A stretch of DNA of 64,000 bases, from NCBI GenBank assembly GCA_014240065.1, contig JAAZXR010000013.1:1-64000 (forward strand). The letters are read 5' to 3'. Positions 8,049 through 16,022 of this stretch are shown piece by piece. A program made the translations under genes and the position numbers. Position 1 is the first letter of the stretch. Every line of letters begins with the position of its first letter. The notes beneath the pieces are model-generated. The model was given only the letters and a program-made list of their open reading frames with translations, made no database searches and had not been told where the DNA came from. This DNA is from Myxococcales bacterium (GTDB taxonomy: Bacteria; Myxococcota_A; Polyangia; Nannocystales; Nannocystaceae).

Positions 8049-9655
8049 GACTTCGGACCGCCCGATTTGTTGAAAATATTGGAGCGCTGGAACGCGGTCT
8101 TTGAATTCGGAAAGTCCACCGTATAGTGCAGGCCCCGGCTCTCTTTGCGCTGCCCTGCGCTCTCGACGATGAGGTCCCCTACGAGCGCGATATTGCGGAG
8201 GTCCAGGACGTCTGGGGTCACGCGAAACTTCCAGTAGTACTCGTCGATCTCCGCGCGCATCAGCTGAACCCGCCGGCGGGCCCGCGCGAGGCGCTTGTCG
8301 GAGCGGACGATGCCCACGAAGTTCCACATCATGGCGCGGAACTCCTCCCAGTTGGCGCTGACCATCACCGCTTCGTCGGAATTCACCGCCGCCCCCTCGT
8401 CCCAGCGGGTGTTGGAGGATATCGGGGGTGGGGCCCTCCCGAAGTCTGGGCACACGTTGGCCGCCCCCTCTGCGAGGACCACCGCTTCGAGGAGGCTGTT
8501 GGACGCGAGTCGGCACGCGCCGTGGAGCCCCGAGAGCGCCGTCTCGCCGATGGCCAGGAGGCCAGGGATGCTCGTGCGTCCTGAGCGATCCACGGACACG
8601 CCGCCACACATATAGTGCGCCGCCGGCACCACGGGGATCGGTTGCTTGCGCATGTCGATGCCGAGGGTGCTGCAGCGGGCATGGATCCCAGGGAAGCGCC
8701 CCGTGATGTAGTCTCCGTCGAGGGAGGTCATGTTGAGATGCACGCAGCGGTCGCCGCTGCGCTTGAGCTCCGCGTCGATCTCTCGGGCGACGACGTCGCG
8801 CGGGGCGAGGCTCCCGAGGGGGTGCTTGTCGTCCATGAGGGGAGAGCCGTCCGCGCGCTCAAGCACTCCGCCCTCGCCTCGCAGCGCCTCCGAGATGAGG
8901 AAGTTCTTCGCGTCCGGGTGGTGGAGGCAGGTGGGGTGGAATTGCATGAACTCCAGGTTGCCGACGTCGGCGCCGATTCGGTACGCCATGGCGATGCCAT
9001 CCCCGGTGGCGACGGGTGGGTTGCTCGTGTAGCGGTAGACCTTGCCGCAGCCGCCGGTGGCGAGCACGGTGACGCGGGCCGTGAAGACGTCCACACGCTG
9101 CGCGGGGACGTTGAGGGCGAAGCAGCCGAAGCAGCCGGCGGTCCCGTCCACCTTGTGCCAGCTGAGGAGATCGATGGCGTCGTGGTGTTCGAGGATGGTG
9201 ATGTTGGGGTGGCGCTCGGCCGCGAGCAGCAGCGCCCGACTGATCTCCGCCCCCGTGGAGTCGCGGTGATGCACGACGCGGCGGGCGGAGTGTCCGCCTT
9301 CCCGGCCGAGCTGGAACGGCGCGCCAGGCTCGAGGGCGGGGTCGAATTGCACGTCGTATTTCGTCGCCAGTCGAGACACGAGCCCGGGGCCGAGGGACAC
9401 CGCGTGCTTGACCATCTCCGGATCGCACAGGCCCGCGCCCACGCTCATCGTGTCTTTCACATGCGACTCGATCGAGTCGTCCGGGCCGAAGACCGCGGAG
9501 ATCCCCCCTTGGGCCCATCGCGTATTGGAGTTCTCCTTGCGGTGCTTGGTCAACACGATGACCTGACCGCGCTCGGCGACCTCAAGCGCGAAGTAGAGCC
9601 CCGCGATACCGGTGCCCAGCACGAGGAAATCACACTGGTGGTGCCCATGGGTCAC
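8045..9655 (-). CDS. nadB: L-aspartate oxidase
   Basis: Flavoprotein that oxidises L-aspartate to iminoaspartate, the first step of de novo NAD synthesis. The FAD-binding Rossmann signature DFLVLGTGIAGLYFALEVAERG is near the N-terminus. NTRWAQGGISAVFG and the SIESHVKDTMSVGAGLCD stretch match NadB rather than succinate dehydrogenase. The C-terminal helical domain (MWNFVGIVRSDKRLARARRR) is complete. I prefer the GTG at 9655, giving 536 residues (E. coli NadB is 540). An upstream in-frame ATG at 9736 would overlap the divergent lytic transglycosylase start and adds an unconserved leader. nadA and nadC are not in the window. Confidence 0.95.
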   Translation of the reverse strand: MTHGHHQCDFLVLGTGIAGLYFALEVAERGQVIVLTKHRKENSNTRWAQGGISAVFGPDDSIESHVKDTMSVGAGLCDPEMVKHAVSLGPGLVSRLATKYDVQFDPALEPGAPFQLGREGGHSARRVVHHRDSTGAEISRALLLAAERHPNITILEHHDAIDLLSWHKVDGTAGCFGCFALNVPAQRVDVFTARVTVLATGGCGKVYRYTSNPPVATGDGIAMAYRIGADVGNLEFMQFHPTCLHHPDAKNFLISEALRGEGGVLERADGSPLMDDKHPLGSLAPRDVVAREIDAELKRSGDRCVHLNMTSLDGDYITGRFPGIHARCSTLGIDMRKQPIPVVPAAHYMCGGVSVDRSGRTSIPGLLAIGETALSGLHGACRLASNSLLEAVVLAEGAANVCPDFGRAPPPISSNTRWDEGAAVNSDEAVMVSANWEEFRAMMWNFVGIVRSDKRLARARRRVQLMRAEIDEYYWKFRVTPDVLDLRNIALVGDLIVESAGQRKESRGLHYTVDFPNSKTAFQRSNIFNKSGGPKS

Positions 9656-9728
9656 GACGACGGACTCTAGCAACGGCCGGTTGAAATGGACACGTTCTTC
9701 ACGGTCGGCCGCATGCTGGTGTAGCGTG

Positions 9729-10469
9729 ATGCGCATGGCCGCCCTCCGAATTCTTCGCGCGCGATTGACGCGCACGCTCGCCGTCGGCGCTTTGTTCGCG
9801 CTCGCCCTGGTCGGGACGGCCTCCTCCTCGTTCGCCAAGGAGACCCGGCATGGTCGCACCAACTACTACTCGTACAGGGACGCGAACGGGATGTTGCACA
9901 TCTCGAATATCCGGCGCTCCGAGGGGGATTGGAGGCTGTGGAAGACCTTTGAGGGGAGCGGGAGCGGGCGGCTCGAGACCCCGCTGCCGCGGCGACCGTC
10001 CGTGAAGCTCGGCCGCACGGCGCGCGCGCGTAAGTACGACAGCTTGATTCGAGGCGCGGCGCGTCGCTACGATCTCCCCGTGGCCTTGGTGCGCGCGGTC
10101 GTCCACACCGAGAGCAACTACAACCCGCGGGCCGTGAGCAGCGTCGGCGCGATGGGCTTGATGCAGATCATGCCTTCGACGGCCAAGTATCTCGGGGTGC
10201 GGGACGCGTTCGATCCGAATCAAAACGTGTACGGCGGCTGCAAATTTCTGCGGCTCCTCGCGAACAGATTCAACGGCGACATGGTGCTCACCATCGCCGG
10301 GTACCACGCGGGGGCGGGCGCGGTGCAAAAGTATGGAGGGGTCCCGCCGTACGAGAGCACGCGGGCCTACGTGAAGGCCGTGATGCGGCGCTACTACGCA
10401 TACGAGCGGCAGCAGCGGATCGGCATTCGCGGCGCCCGGAGAGAACCCGCGCGGCATATATTGCCGTAG
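9729..10469 (+). CDS. Secreted lytic transglycosylase (SLT domain) with DUF4124-like N-terminal region
   Basis: 246 residues from the ATG at 9729 (a second Met two codons on is equally possible). Arg-rich start, hydrophobic core and Ala-x-Ala-type end near residue 35 form a signal peptide. Next, TNYYSYRDANGMLHISNI resembles the short DUF4124 domain often attached to transglycosylases. The catalytic SLT domain has VVHTESNYNPRAVSS with the conserved Glu-Ser, then GAMGLMQIMPSTAKYLG and the AGYHAGAGAV motif. Family members cleave peptidoglycan between MurNAc and GlcNAc with 1,6-anhydro product formation. It is divergent from nadB with only about 75 bases between likely starts. Confidence 0.92.
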   Translation: MRMAALRILRARLTRTLAVGALFALALVGTASSSFAKETRHGRTNYYSYRDANGMLHISNIRRSEGDWRLWKTFEGSGSGRLETPLPRRPSVKLGRTARARKYDSLIRGAARRYDLPVALVRAVVHTESNYNPRAVSSVGAMGLMQIMPSTAKYLGVRDAFDPNQNVYGGCKFLRLLANRFNGDMVLTIAGYHAGAGAVQKYGGVPPYESTRAYVKAVMRRYYAYERQQRIGIRGARREPARHILP

Positions 10470-10537
10470 CCGGCCACAATCACGGAGCCGGCGTTTCCTT
10501 TCCGGACGCGGAGGGTTTACTCTGTGGCGAGCGCGCT

Positions 10538-11200
10538 ATGAAGGATCCGCAACAACCCCTGGGCGTGAGCACGTTCGCGCACGGTCGCCTGCTTGGCGGC
10601 GCGCACGACCACGGTTCGCTGGCGCTGACCGAGGACGGGCACTTGGTGGTGACCGTTCGCGGAGAGATGATGTCGCGTACGGACGGGCTGCTGCTGTGCA
10701 GCGACAACGTGCGCATGCGGCCCTTGAATTGGCGGATGCAGGGCCGGGAGGTGGAGGAGGTCTTTCATCGCCTCGCGGCCATCGAGGGCGAGGGCTACTT
10801 CGTCCTCGGTCGGGAGGATGAGCAATTTTTCGTAGTGACCTTGGAGCGCGACCTCTGCTTCTTCGTGGAGTCACGCCTCTGGGCGCTCGAGTCGACGTTA
10901 ATGTGGGACGTGGGGACGCTCCCTGGCAGCCGCGGCGACACCCAGATACAGCTCGTCCGCGTCGCGGGCGAGGGGCGCATCGCCATGCGCGTGCCGGGCG
11001 ACTTGGTCACTATTAAGGTGACCCCGGAGCGCCCTCACCGGGTTCGGACCGACGCCTTTGTCGGTTGGGTAGGTCACGTCGTGCCCGCGATGGACGACTA
11101 CAAGGACTACCTTCGATGTGAGGGGGAGGGGGCGGTCTTTGTGAGCCTACCGCGAGACAGAGAACGGCCCGGTGCCCCCGTTGGCGACGGCGCCAAATGA
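10538..11200 (+). CDS. AIM24-like (DUF124) family protein
   Basis: 220 residues of mostly beta structure with many short strand-turn repeats and Gly/Leu spacing (HLVVTVRGEMMSRTDGLLLCSDNV; EGYFVLGREDEQFFVVTLERDLCFFVESRLWALE; DLVTIKVTPERPHRVRTDAFVGW; YLRCEGEGAVFVS). The final motifs match the AIM24/DUF124 family, where a phrase like 'G.G.vfl' closes the fold. Bacterial members have no established enzymatic role; the eukaryotic homologue acts in mitochondrial inner-membrane organisation. No signal peptide is seen. GGCGAG upstream may serve as ribosome binding site. The pgsA gene follows 50 bases later on the same strand. Family assignment is moderately confident. Confidence 0.6.
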   Translation: MKDPQQPLGVSTFAHGRLLGGAHDHGSLALTEDGHLVVTVRGEMMSRTDGLLLCSDNVRMRPLNWRMQGREVEEVFHRLAAIEGEGYFVLGREDEQFFVVTLERDLCFFVESRLWALESTLMWDVGTLPGSRGDTQIQLVRVAGEGRIAMRVPGDLVTIKVTPERPHRVRTDAFVGWVGHVVPAMDDYKDYLRCEGEGAVFVSLPRDRERPGAPVGDGAK

Positions 11201-11250
11201 CCGGACACATTGGAACGAAGTTGGCGCGAAAGAAAGAACGGCAGGGCTGA

Positions 11251-11847
11251 TTGGGACGACGCCTAGGCAAGCTAAAAAGCGAGGTGGGGAACCTCCCCAA
11301 CATGATCACGATCGGTCGGTTGTTTCTGATCCCGCCGACGGTGATGTTGTTGGGCTACGGCGACCCGTTCGCGAACCTCTACGCGTGCCTGGTCTTTTTG
11401 CTCGCCAGCCTCCTCGACGTGGTGGACGGGTGGTTGGCGCGCCGTCAGAACTTGGTCACCTTCTTCGGGAAGTTCGTGGACCCGCTCGCGGACAAGGTCA
11501 TGGTGATGTCCGTGCTGGTGTTCTTGGTGGCGTACGGTCGCTTGGGGCCTACGCTCGTCGTGTTGATCGTGTTTCGCGAGTTTTATATCTCTGGGATTCG
11601 AATGCTCGCGCTGAGGGATCGCATCGAGATCGTGGCGGGGGCGGGGGGGAAATTCAAGACCGGCCTGCAGCTGATAGGCATCGCCCTCATGTTGATTCAG
11701 TTCACCTATCGAGATCCGATATGGGGGCTCTCGTACGACACGCAGGCGATCGGTCTCACGTTGTTATGGCTGTCGGTCATTTTCTCGCTCACGAGCGCGA
11801 TCGCGTATACGGCGAAGTACCTCCGTGGACTCGAGCGAGCGGACTGA
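11251..11847 (+). CDS. pgsA: CDP-diacylglycerol--glycerol-3-phosphate 3-phosphatidyltransferase
   Basis: Integral membrane enzyme that joins CDP-diacylglycerol and glycerol-3-phosphate, the committed step to phosphatidylglycerol. The CDP-alcohol phosphotransferase signature is complete: DVVDGWLARRQNLVTFFGKF then VDPLADK, giving D-x2-D-G-x2-A-R-x8-G-x3-D-x3-D. NLPNMITIGRLFLIP is the typical N-terminal start of the fold and several hydrophobic helices follow. The TTG at 11251 is chosen because AGGG lies about six bases upstream and the sequence before the first Met (11302) is conserved-looking; GTG at 11284 is another option. 198 residues, normal length. pabB begins nine bases downstream. Confidence 0.95.
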   Translation: MGRRLGKLKSEVGNLPNMITIGRLFLIPPTVMLLGYGDPFANLYACLVFLLASLLDVVDGWLARRQNLVTFFGKFVDPLADKVMVMSVLVFLVAYGRLGPTLVVLIVFREFYISGIRMLALRDRIEIVAGAGGKFKTGLQLIGIALMLIQFTYRDPIWGLSYDTQAIGLTLLWLSVIFSLTSAIAYTAKYLRGLERAD

Positions 11848-11856
11848 GGGCGAGGC

Positions 11857-13110
11857 GTGCGGGAGACGACACAACCGTTCTTGGAGGAGAGGGAGTCTGT
11901 CGCGACGGCCTGGCTCGACGGGGGCGCCGAGGAGTGCGGATGGTATGGATCAAAAGTCTGCGCGGAGATCCGCGGAGAGGACTTCGACGCGCTCGACGCC
12001 CTCGACCGCGCGTGGCGGGCAGATCCGCACGCCATATGGATCGGGTGGCTGACCTATGAGTTCGGGCGCGCGCGGGAGGGCGCCGCGAGGCTGCCTGGGC
12101 TGTGCATGCGCAAGTACGAAGACGGCGTGCGCCTCGCTCCCGGAGAGGCGCCGATCCCTGCGCGCTCGGCCATCGCGCAGGCGGATCCCTCCTGGTGGCC
12201 GTTTCATGCCTTGAACGCCAAGACAGATCCGCAGAGGTTCCGCGAGCTGGTGGCGAGCGCGAAGGCGCTGATCGCGGCGGGGGACACCTACCAAGTGAAC
12301 CTCTCGCAGGAGTTTTGGGCGCCCTTTGACGCCACGATCCCGCGAGACGGGCGCGGCGACGCGCGGTGGCTGCGGGAGATGGCCGGGCGCGTGTTCGCGG
12401 CGCTCCGGGCCCGGGCGCCCGCGTCCATGGGCGGGCTGGTACAAGCGGAGGACGCGTGGATCGTGTCGAACTCTCCCGAGCGGCTGTTGTCGGTCACGCG
12501 GGGGAGAGACGGCGGCCCCGACGTCGCCCGCTCGTCGCCGATCAAGGGCACGCGCAGGCGGTGGGAATCCGCGGAAGCCGACGCCGCAGCGATCAAGGAG
12601 CTGCGCGCGTGCGCCAAGGAGCGGGCAGAGCACGTCATGATCGTCGACCTCGTTCGAAACGACCTCGGGCGGTCTGCCGCGCCGGGGAGCGTGCGCGCGT
12701 CGTCGGCGCCGCGCGTGGTGACGTTCCCTACGGTGCATCACTTGGTGACGGACGTGGAATGCGACCTGCGCTCGGGCTGGACGCTCCGCGCCCTCGTCGA
12801 GGCGGTGTTCCCTGGGGGCAGCGTGACGGGGGCGCCCAAACGCCGCACCATGGAGATCATTGACGGGCTGGAGCAGGGGAGGCGTGAGATCTATTGTGGC
12901 GCCCTCGTGGTCCTCCACCCCGACGGCCTCGACATGAGCATCCCGATTCGAACAGGCATGCTCGACAAGGACGGTCTGTGGCTGCGAAGCGGGGGCGGCA
13001 TCGTGGCCGACTCGGATCCAGAACGAGAGCGCCTCGAGACGATCACCAAGACCTTGGCCTTCGATCCGCACCGGGGCTGGTCGCCAAATTCAAAAAGAAA
13101 CGACGTATAG
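11857..13110 (+). CDS. pabB: Aminodeoxychorismate synthase component I
   Basis: Chorismate-utilising enzyme of 417 residues starting at GTG. The key PIKGT motif (SSPIKGTRRRW) has the lysine that distinguishes PabB from anthranilate synthase TrpE, which has alanine there. NLSQEFWAPF, SNSPERLL, VMIVDLVRNDLGR, VTFPTVHHLV, VFPGGSVTGAPKRR and IRTGMLDKDGLWLRSGGGIVADSD are all family motifs covering the whole active-site barrel. It converts chorismate and glutamine-derived ammonia to 4-amino-4-deoxychorismate for folate synthesis. A glutaminase partner (PabA) and lyase (PabC) are not in the window. The short N-terminal region is reduced compared with E. coli PabB. Confidence 0.92.
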   Translation: MRETTQPFLEERESVATAWLDGGAEECGWYGSKVCAEIRGEDFDALDALDRAWRADPHAIWIGWLTYEFGRAREGAARLPGLCMRKYEDGVRLAPGEAPIPARSAIAQADPSWWPFHALNAKTDPQRFRELVASAKALIAAGDTYQVNLSQEFWAPFDATIPRDGRGDARWLREMAGRVFAALRARAPASMGGLVQAEDAWIVSNSPERLLSVTRGRDGGPDVARSSPIKGTRRRWESAEADAAAIKELRACAKERAEHVMIVDLVRNDLGRSAAPGSVRASSAPRVVTFPTVHHLVTDVECDLRSGWTLRALVEAVFPGGSVTGAPKRRTMEIIDGLEQGRREIYCGALVVLHPDGLDMSIPIRTGMLDKDGLWLRSGGGIVADSDPERERLETITKTLAFDPHRGWSPNSKRNDV

Positions 13111-13122
13111 TGTGCGGCGAGC

Positions 13123-13443
13123 ATGAAACAGTCGATCCCCCACTCACTCGATGTCGATAAAGCCAAGCTCGTCGCGAAGAGAGCCGTCGAGGCGTATCAA
13201 GAACGCTTTGCGAAGTACAACTTCGCGCCGCGGTGGGTGGACGACGGGAGGGTGGAGTTCGGATTCGCCGTGAAAGGGCAGCGGCTCGAGGGCGCGATGC
13301 AAGTGCGCGAGCGATCACTGGACTTCGAATTGGAGGTGCCCTTCTTGTTTCGGGCGTTCAGCGGAAAGGCCACGTCCATCATCGAAGAGGAGGTGCGCAA
13401 GTGGATCGGTCGCGCGGAGCGAGGGGAGCTCGAGGAGCGGTAG
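13123..13443 (+). CDS. Polyhydroxyalkanoic acid system-like small protein
   Basis: 106 residues. The sequence (SLDVDKAKLVAKRAVEAYQERFAKY then VEFGFAVKGQRLEGAMQVRERSLDFELEVPFLFRAF and IEEEVRKWI) matches the compact helix-sheet-helix pattern of the PHA-granule region protein family, which is often found without any PHA genes nearby. No PHA synthase is in the window, so the link to polyester metabolism is unproven. GGCGAG precedes the ATG. The gene ends four bases before the convergent lspA stop. Confidence 0.75.
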   Translation: MKQSIPHSLDVDKAKLVAKRAVEAYQERFAKYNFAPRWVDDGRVEFGFAVKGQRLEGAMQVRERSLDFELEVPFLFRAFSGKATSIIEEEVRKWIGRAERGELEER

Positions 13444-13447
13444 GCGT

Positions 13448-14065
13448 CTAGCTGGAGGGGGGCTCGAGCACGGGCGCCGCCGGGGCCTCAGGGTCAGCGG
13501 GCTGCAACTCCGCCTCATCGGCCGCGCCAAAGAACTGAACGTAGACCAACAACAGCACCATGCCGACGACGAGGGCGCTGTCTGCCACGTTAAAGATCGG
13601 CCAGTAGTTGTCGGGATCCCAGGGATAGTAGAATTGCAGGAAGTCCACGACGCCGTGCTTTTCTTGGTACTGCCCCTGAAAGGGCACCTTCCACACGCGC
13701 ACGAACCGGTCGTGCAGGTTGCCGATGGCGCCGCCGGCGATGAAGCCGATGGACACGAAGATCCACTTTCGCTTGGGCGGGAGCGTCGCTGCGAGCCACG
13801 CCATATAGGCGAGGGCCGCGAAGGTCACGACGATGAAGAACACCCTCGCCCACGACTTGTCGCGCAGGAGGCTGAACGCCGAGCCGGTGTTGAAGCCAAA
13901 TTTGAGGTAGAACAGCCCGTCGATCACCGTGACCGGGTGGTCGGGTTGGCCGGGGCTCGCGGGTTTGAGGTGCTCCCACGCCCACGCCTTGGTCCAGAGG
14001 TCCAAGGAGAGCGCGAAGACCAGCGCGAGGATGGCGATCAAATATCCTTTTTGACGTTGGGTCAT
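13448..14065 (-). CDS. lspA: Lipoprotein signal peptidase (signal peptidase II)
   Basis: Inner-membrane aspartic peptidase that cleaves prolipoproteins before the lipidated cysteine. DLWTKAWAW opens the first helix region, FNTGSAFSLL matches the N-T-G-x-A-F/A motif, GNLHDRF the GN-x2-DR motif, and the two catalytic Asp residues are in GVVDFLQF and FNVADSALVVG. About four membrane helices are visible. At 205 residues it is longer than E. coli LspA (164): it has an insertion before the NVAD motif and a 30-residue acidic, proline-rich C-terminal tail. It has obvious clients in this window, the lipoproteins at 23783-37476. It is the last gene of the minus-strand prfA run. Confidence 0.95.
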   Translation of the reverse strand: MTQRQKGYLIAILALVFALSLDLWTKAWAWEHLKPASPGQPDHPVTVIDGLFYLKFGFNTGSAFSLLRDKSWARVFFIVVTFAALAYMAWLAATLPPKRKWIFVSIGFIAGGAIGNLHDRFVRVWKVPFQGQYQEKHGVVDFLQFYYPWDPDNYWPIFNVADSALVVGMVLLLVYVQFFGAADEAELQPADPEAPAAPVLEPPSS

Positions 14066-14171
14066 CGAGTGCGTCCCTGCTTCGGGACGCAGACCTTATG
14101 CCATCGGTCGCGTCGCGGCAAACACCGGAGTGACGCCACCCGACGTCAGTTGATCGCGGCTTTAAGGGGCC

Positions 14172-15107
14172 TCAGCCCTGCGCGCCGACGGACTCGCGGA
14201 ACAGATCAAAGAGCGCGGGCGCCTTGCGCGCAGGCCACTTCGCCGGATCGCGGGTGAGGGCCTTTCGGCTCCGAGACACGCGCTGATCCATGGCTTGGCG
14301 GGTGAGCTCACCGAGGGCGAGCGGGTGTCTGCGCTGCAACTCGGGCAGCTCGTGGCGGGGGGAGCCGAGCAAGTTGGACAGGGCGTTCTCGAGCAGGCGC
14401 GACTCGGGCAGCCGCAACTCGCGGAGCGCGGCGCGGAGGCGGGCCTGCATGCGCAACTCGCCGACGGTGTCCGAGCTGCCGTGCTCAAGCTCCAAGGCGC
14501 GCTCCATCGCGTCTGCGTTGAGCATGACTGACGCGGACGCCATCATCACCTGTTCAAGCCGGACATCTTCGACCTCCGACCTCGCCGAGGCCTGGGACAA
14601 GACGGCGTCCACCTCATGCCACGCGATGGCGTCGATGGTGGCCTCATCTCCCCCGAGTGATTCGTAGTCCTGCGAACTCCACGCGAGCAGCAGCAGCCGC
14701 AGTCGAACGGTCTCGAACAGCAAAAATTCGGCGGCGGCGGTGTCGCGGTCGACCTCGTGGGCCTCCTCGCCGGTCGGGACGCCGCGAGCCTTCGCGCGCT
14801 CGACCAAGGTGTCCATCCAATCGCCCACGTCCGCAACATCTCGCCCGGCGCGGATGGACTCCACCCATTGGAGGAGGTCGCGTGGAAGCTCGAAGAAAAG
14901 CGCGTCCTTGAGCCCCCGGTGAAACTCGGAGAGGGCGGGCCACCGGGCGTCGTCTTGGACCGCGGCGTCGAAGCCGATCCCATGGGCGCGGGCGTCGCTC
15001 GCCTCTTCGATCACGGGCGCGAGCTCCGCGCGGAGACCGTCGAGGTTTGTGCCTTCACCTACGATTGAAGACGGGAGGGAGGCGGTGAGAGCGGCGACGG
15101 CGTCCAT
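14172..15107 (-). CDS. Hypothetical helical protein
   Basis: 311 residues, acidic and almost entirely helical by composition, with no signal peptide and no membrane segment. I recognise no domain. Noticeable stretches are ALFFELPRDLLQWVESIRAGRDVADVGDWMDTLVERAK near residues 70-105 and repeated Leu-rich helices (FETVRLRLLLLAWSSQ). The C-terminus is basic (SRSRKALTRDPAKWPARKAP). It sits between the SDR gene (38 bases upstream) and lspA (about 106 bases downstream) on the same strand, so it is probably in the same transcription unit. Real coding is supported by codon bias and context; function unknown. Confidence 0.65.
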   Translation of the reverse strand: MDAVAALTASLPSSIVGEGTNLDGLRAELAPVIEEASDARAHGIGFDAAVQDDARWPALSEFHRGLKDALFFELPRDLLQWVESIRAGRDVADVGDWMDTLVERAKARGVPTGEEAHEVDRDTAAAEFLLFETVRLRLLLLAWSSQDYESLGGDEATIDAIAWHEVDAVLSQASARSEVEDVRLEQVMMASASVMLNADAMERALELEHGSSDTVGELRMQARLRAALRELRLPESRLLENALSNLLGSPRHELPELQRRHPLALGELTRQAMDQRVSRSRKALTRDPAKWPARKAPALFDLFRESVGAQG

Positions 15108-15145
15108 ACACCCGTTCTAATCACCCACGCGGGCCTGGCAACCCC

Positions 15146-15988
15146 TCAGTCAGAATCAAACTGAAAATCGCGGTGTGGATGGCGCAGCTCTACCCCGAGG
15201 ACGGGGCCGAGGCGCGTGCTGACCACTCGCTTGCCGCGCGTGGCGCCGGAGGTGGGGGCCGCCGCTGCGAACGTCGGCCCTCGCGCGCCGGCGGCGTGGC
15301 ACACGCGCTGAATCATCATTCGCCGCGGCGTGTGGTCTTCGTCGCAGACGTGGATGAGGCCGGCGTAGGGGGTGACCCGCGTGACCGCGGCGAGCACGGC
15401 CGCGACGGCGTCCTCCACGTGGACAAGGTTGGTCGCCTCCATGCCGTCTCCCCCGATCGTGGTGGACGGATCTCTCAAATACAGCCGTCGCAGGTCGCGG
15501 CCGGGGCCGTACAACCCAGCGAGGCGCAGGATCGTGAGCGGGACGTTGGCCCGAGTCAGCCCCTCGTGGAGGGTCTGTTCTGCTTGGCGCTGCACGCGAC
15601 CGCGAGGGAGGTCGGGCCATCGGGATTCGGTCTCGTCGACGACTCCCGAGATGTCGGGGAGGGCAGAGGTCGACGAGGTGTAGATCACCCGCGACGGGCC
15701 CGCCCGTTCGCACGCGTTCGCGATGACCCGCGCTCCGTCCACATAGACTTGAGAGGCGTCTTGAGACCGCCCGGCGGCGTGACAGACGATGAGCGGCGCG
15801 TCGCCCTGGATGTGCGCGGCGAGCTCGTCGGTGGAGCAGGTGGTGAGGTCGCAGCGGCGGAGCACGACGTGCCCGAGCGCGCGACCCCTCCACGCTCCGC
15901 TGCGCGAGATCGCGACGACGGACGCGTCCGAGAGCTGCTCCGCCACTCTCCGCCCGAGGTAGCCGTGGCCTATGAGCGTCGCCTTCAC
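15146..15988 (-). CDS. NAD(P)-dependent epimerase/dehydratase-like (atypical extended SDR) protein
   Basis: 280 residues. The N-terminus has a dinucleotide-binding turn, ATLIGHGYLGRRVAEQL, which is G-x-G-x2-G as in atypical SDRs. APLIVCHAAGRSQD then RVIYTSSTSALPD match the NNAG-like and serine strand regions. The catalytic Tyr-x3-Lys is not seen: the position near GRVQRQAEQTLHEGL lacks Tyr and Lys, so classical reductase chemistry is doubtful. LTILRLAGLYGPGRDLRRLYL and LVHVEDAVAAVLAAV are family motifs of the extended SDR group. It follows tyrS by 35 bases and is probably co-transcribed. Substrate is unknown. Confidence 0.8.
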   Translation of the reverse strand: MKATLIGHGYLGRRVAEQLSDASVVAISRSGAWRGRALGHVVLRRCDLTTCSTDELAAHIQGDAPLIVCHAAGRSQDASQVYVDGARVIANACERAGPSRVIYTSSTSALPDISGVVDETESRWPDLPRGRVQRQAEQTLHEGLTRANVPLTILRLAGLYGPGRDLRRLYLRDPSTTIGGDGMEATNLVHVEDAVAAVLAAVTRVTPYAGLIHVCDEDHTPRRMMIQRVCHAAGARGPTFAAAAPTSGATRGKRVVSTRLGPVLGVELRHPHRDFQFDSD

Positions 15989-16022
15989 GACGAAGACGTT
16001 ACCATCGATGACGCGGGATCTC

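Noticed and set aside
7383-8609. 408-residue minus-strand open frame reaching back into nadB
   Set aside because: The first part is a shifted reading of nadB. The real gene starts at the GTG at 8048, overlapping the nadB stop.
12366-12863. Alternative plus-strand frames within pabB
   Set aside because: They lack motifs while the pabB frame carries the complete chorismate-binding signature.
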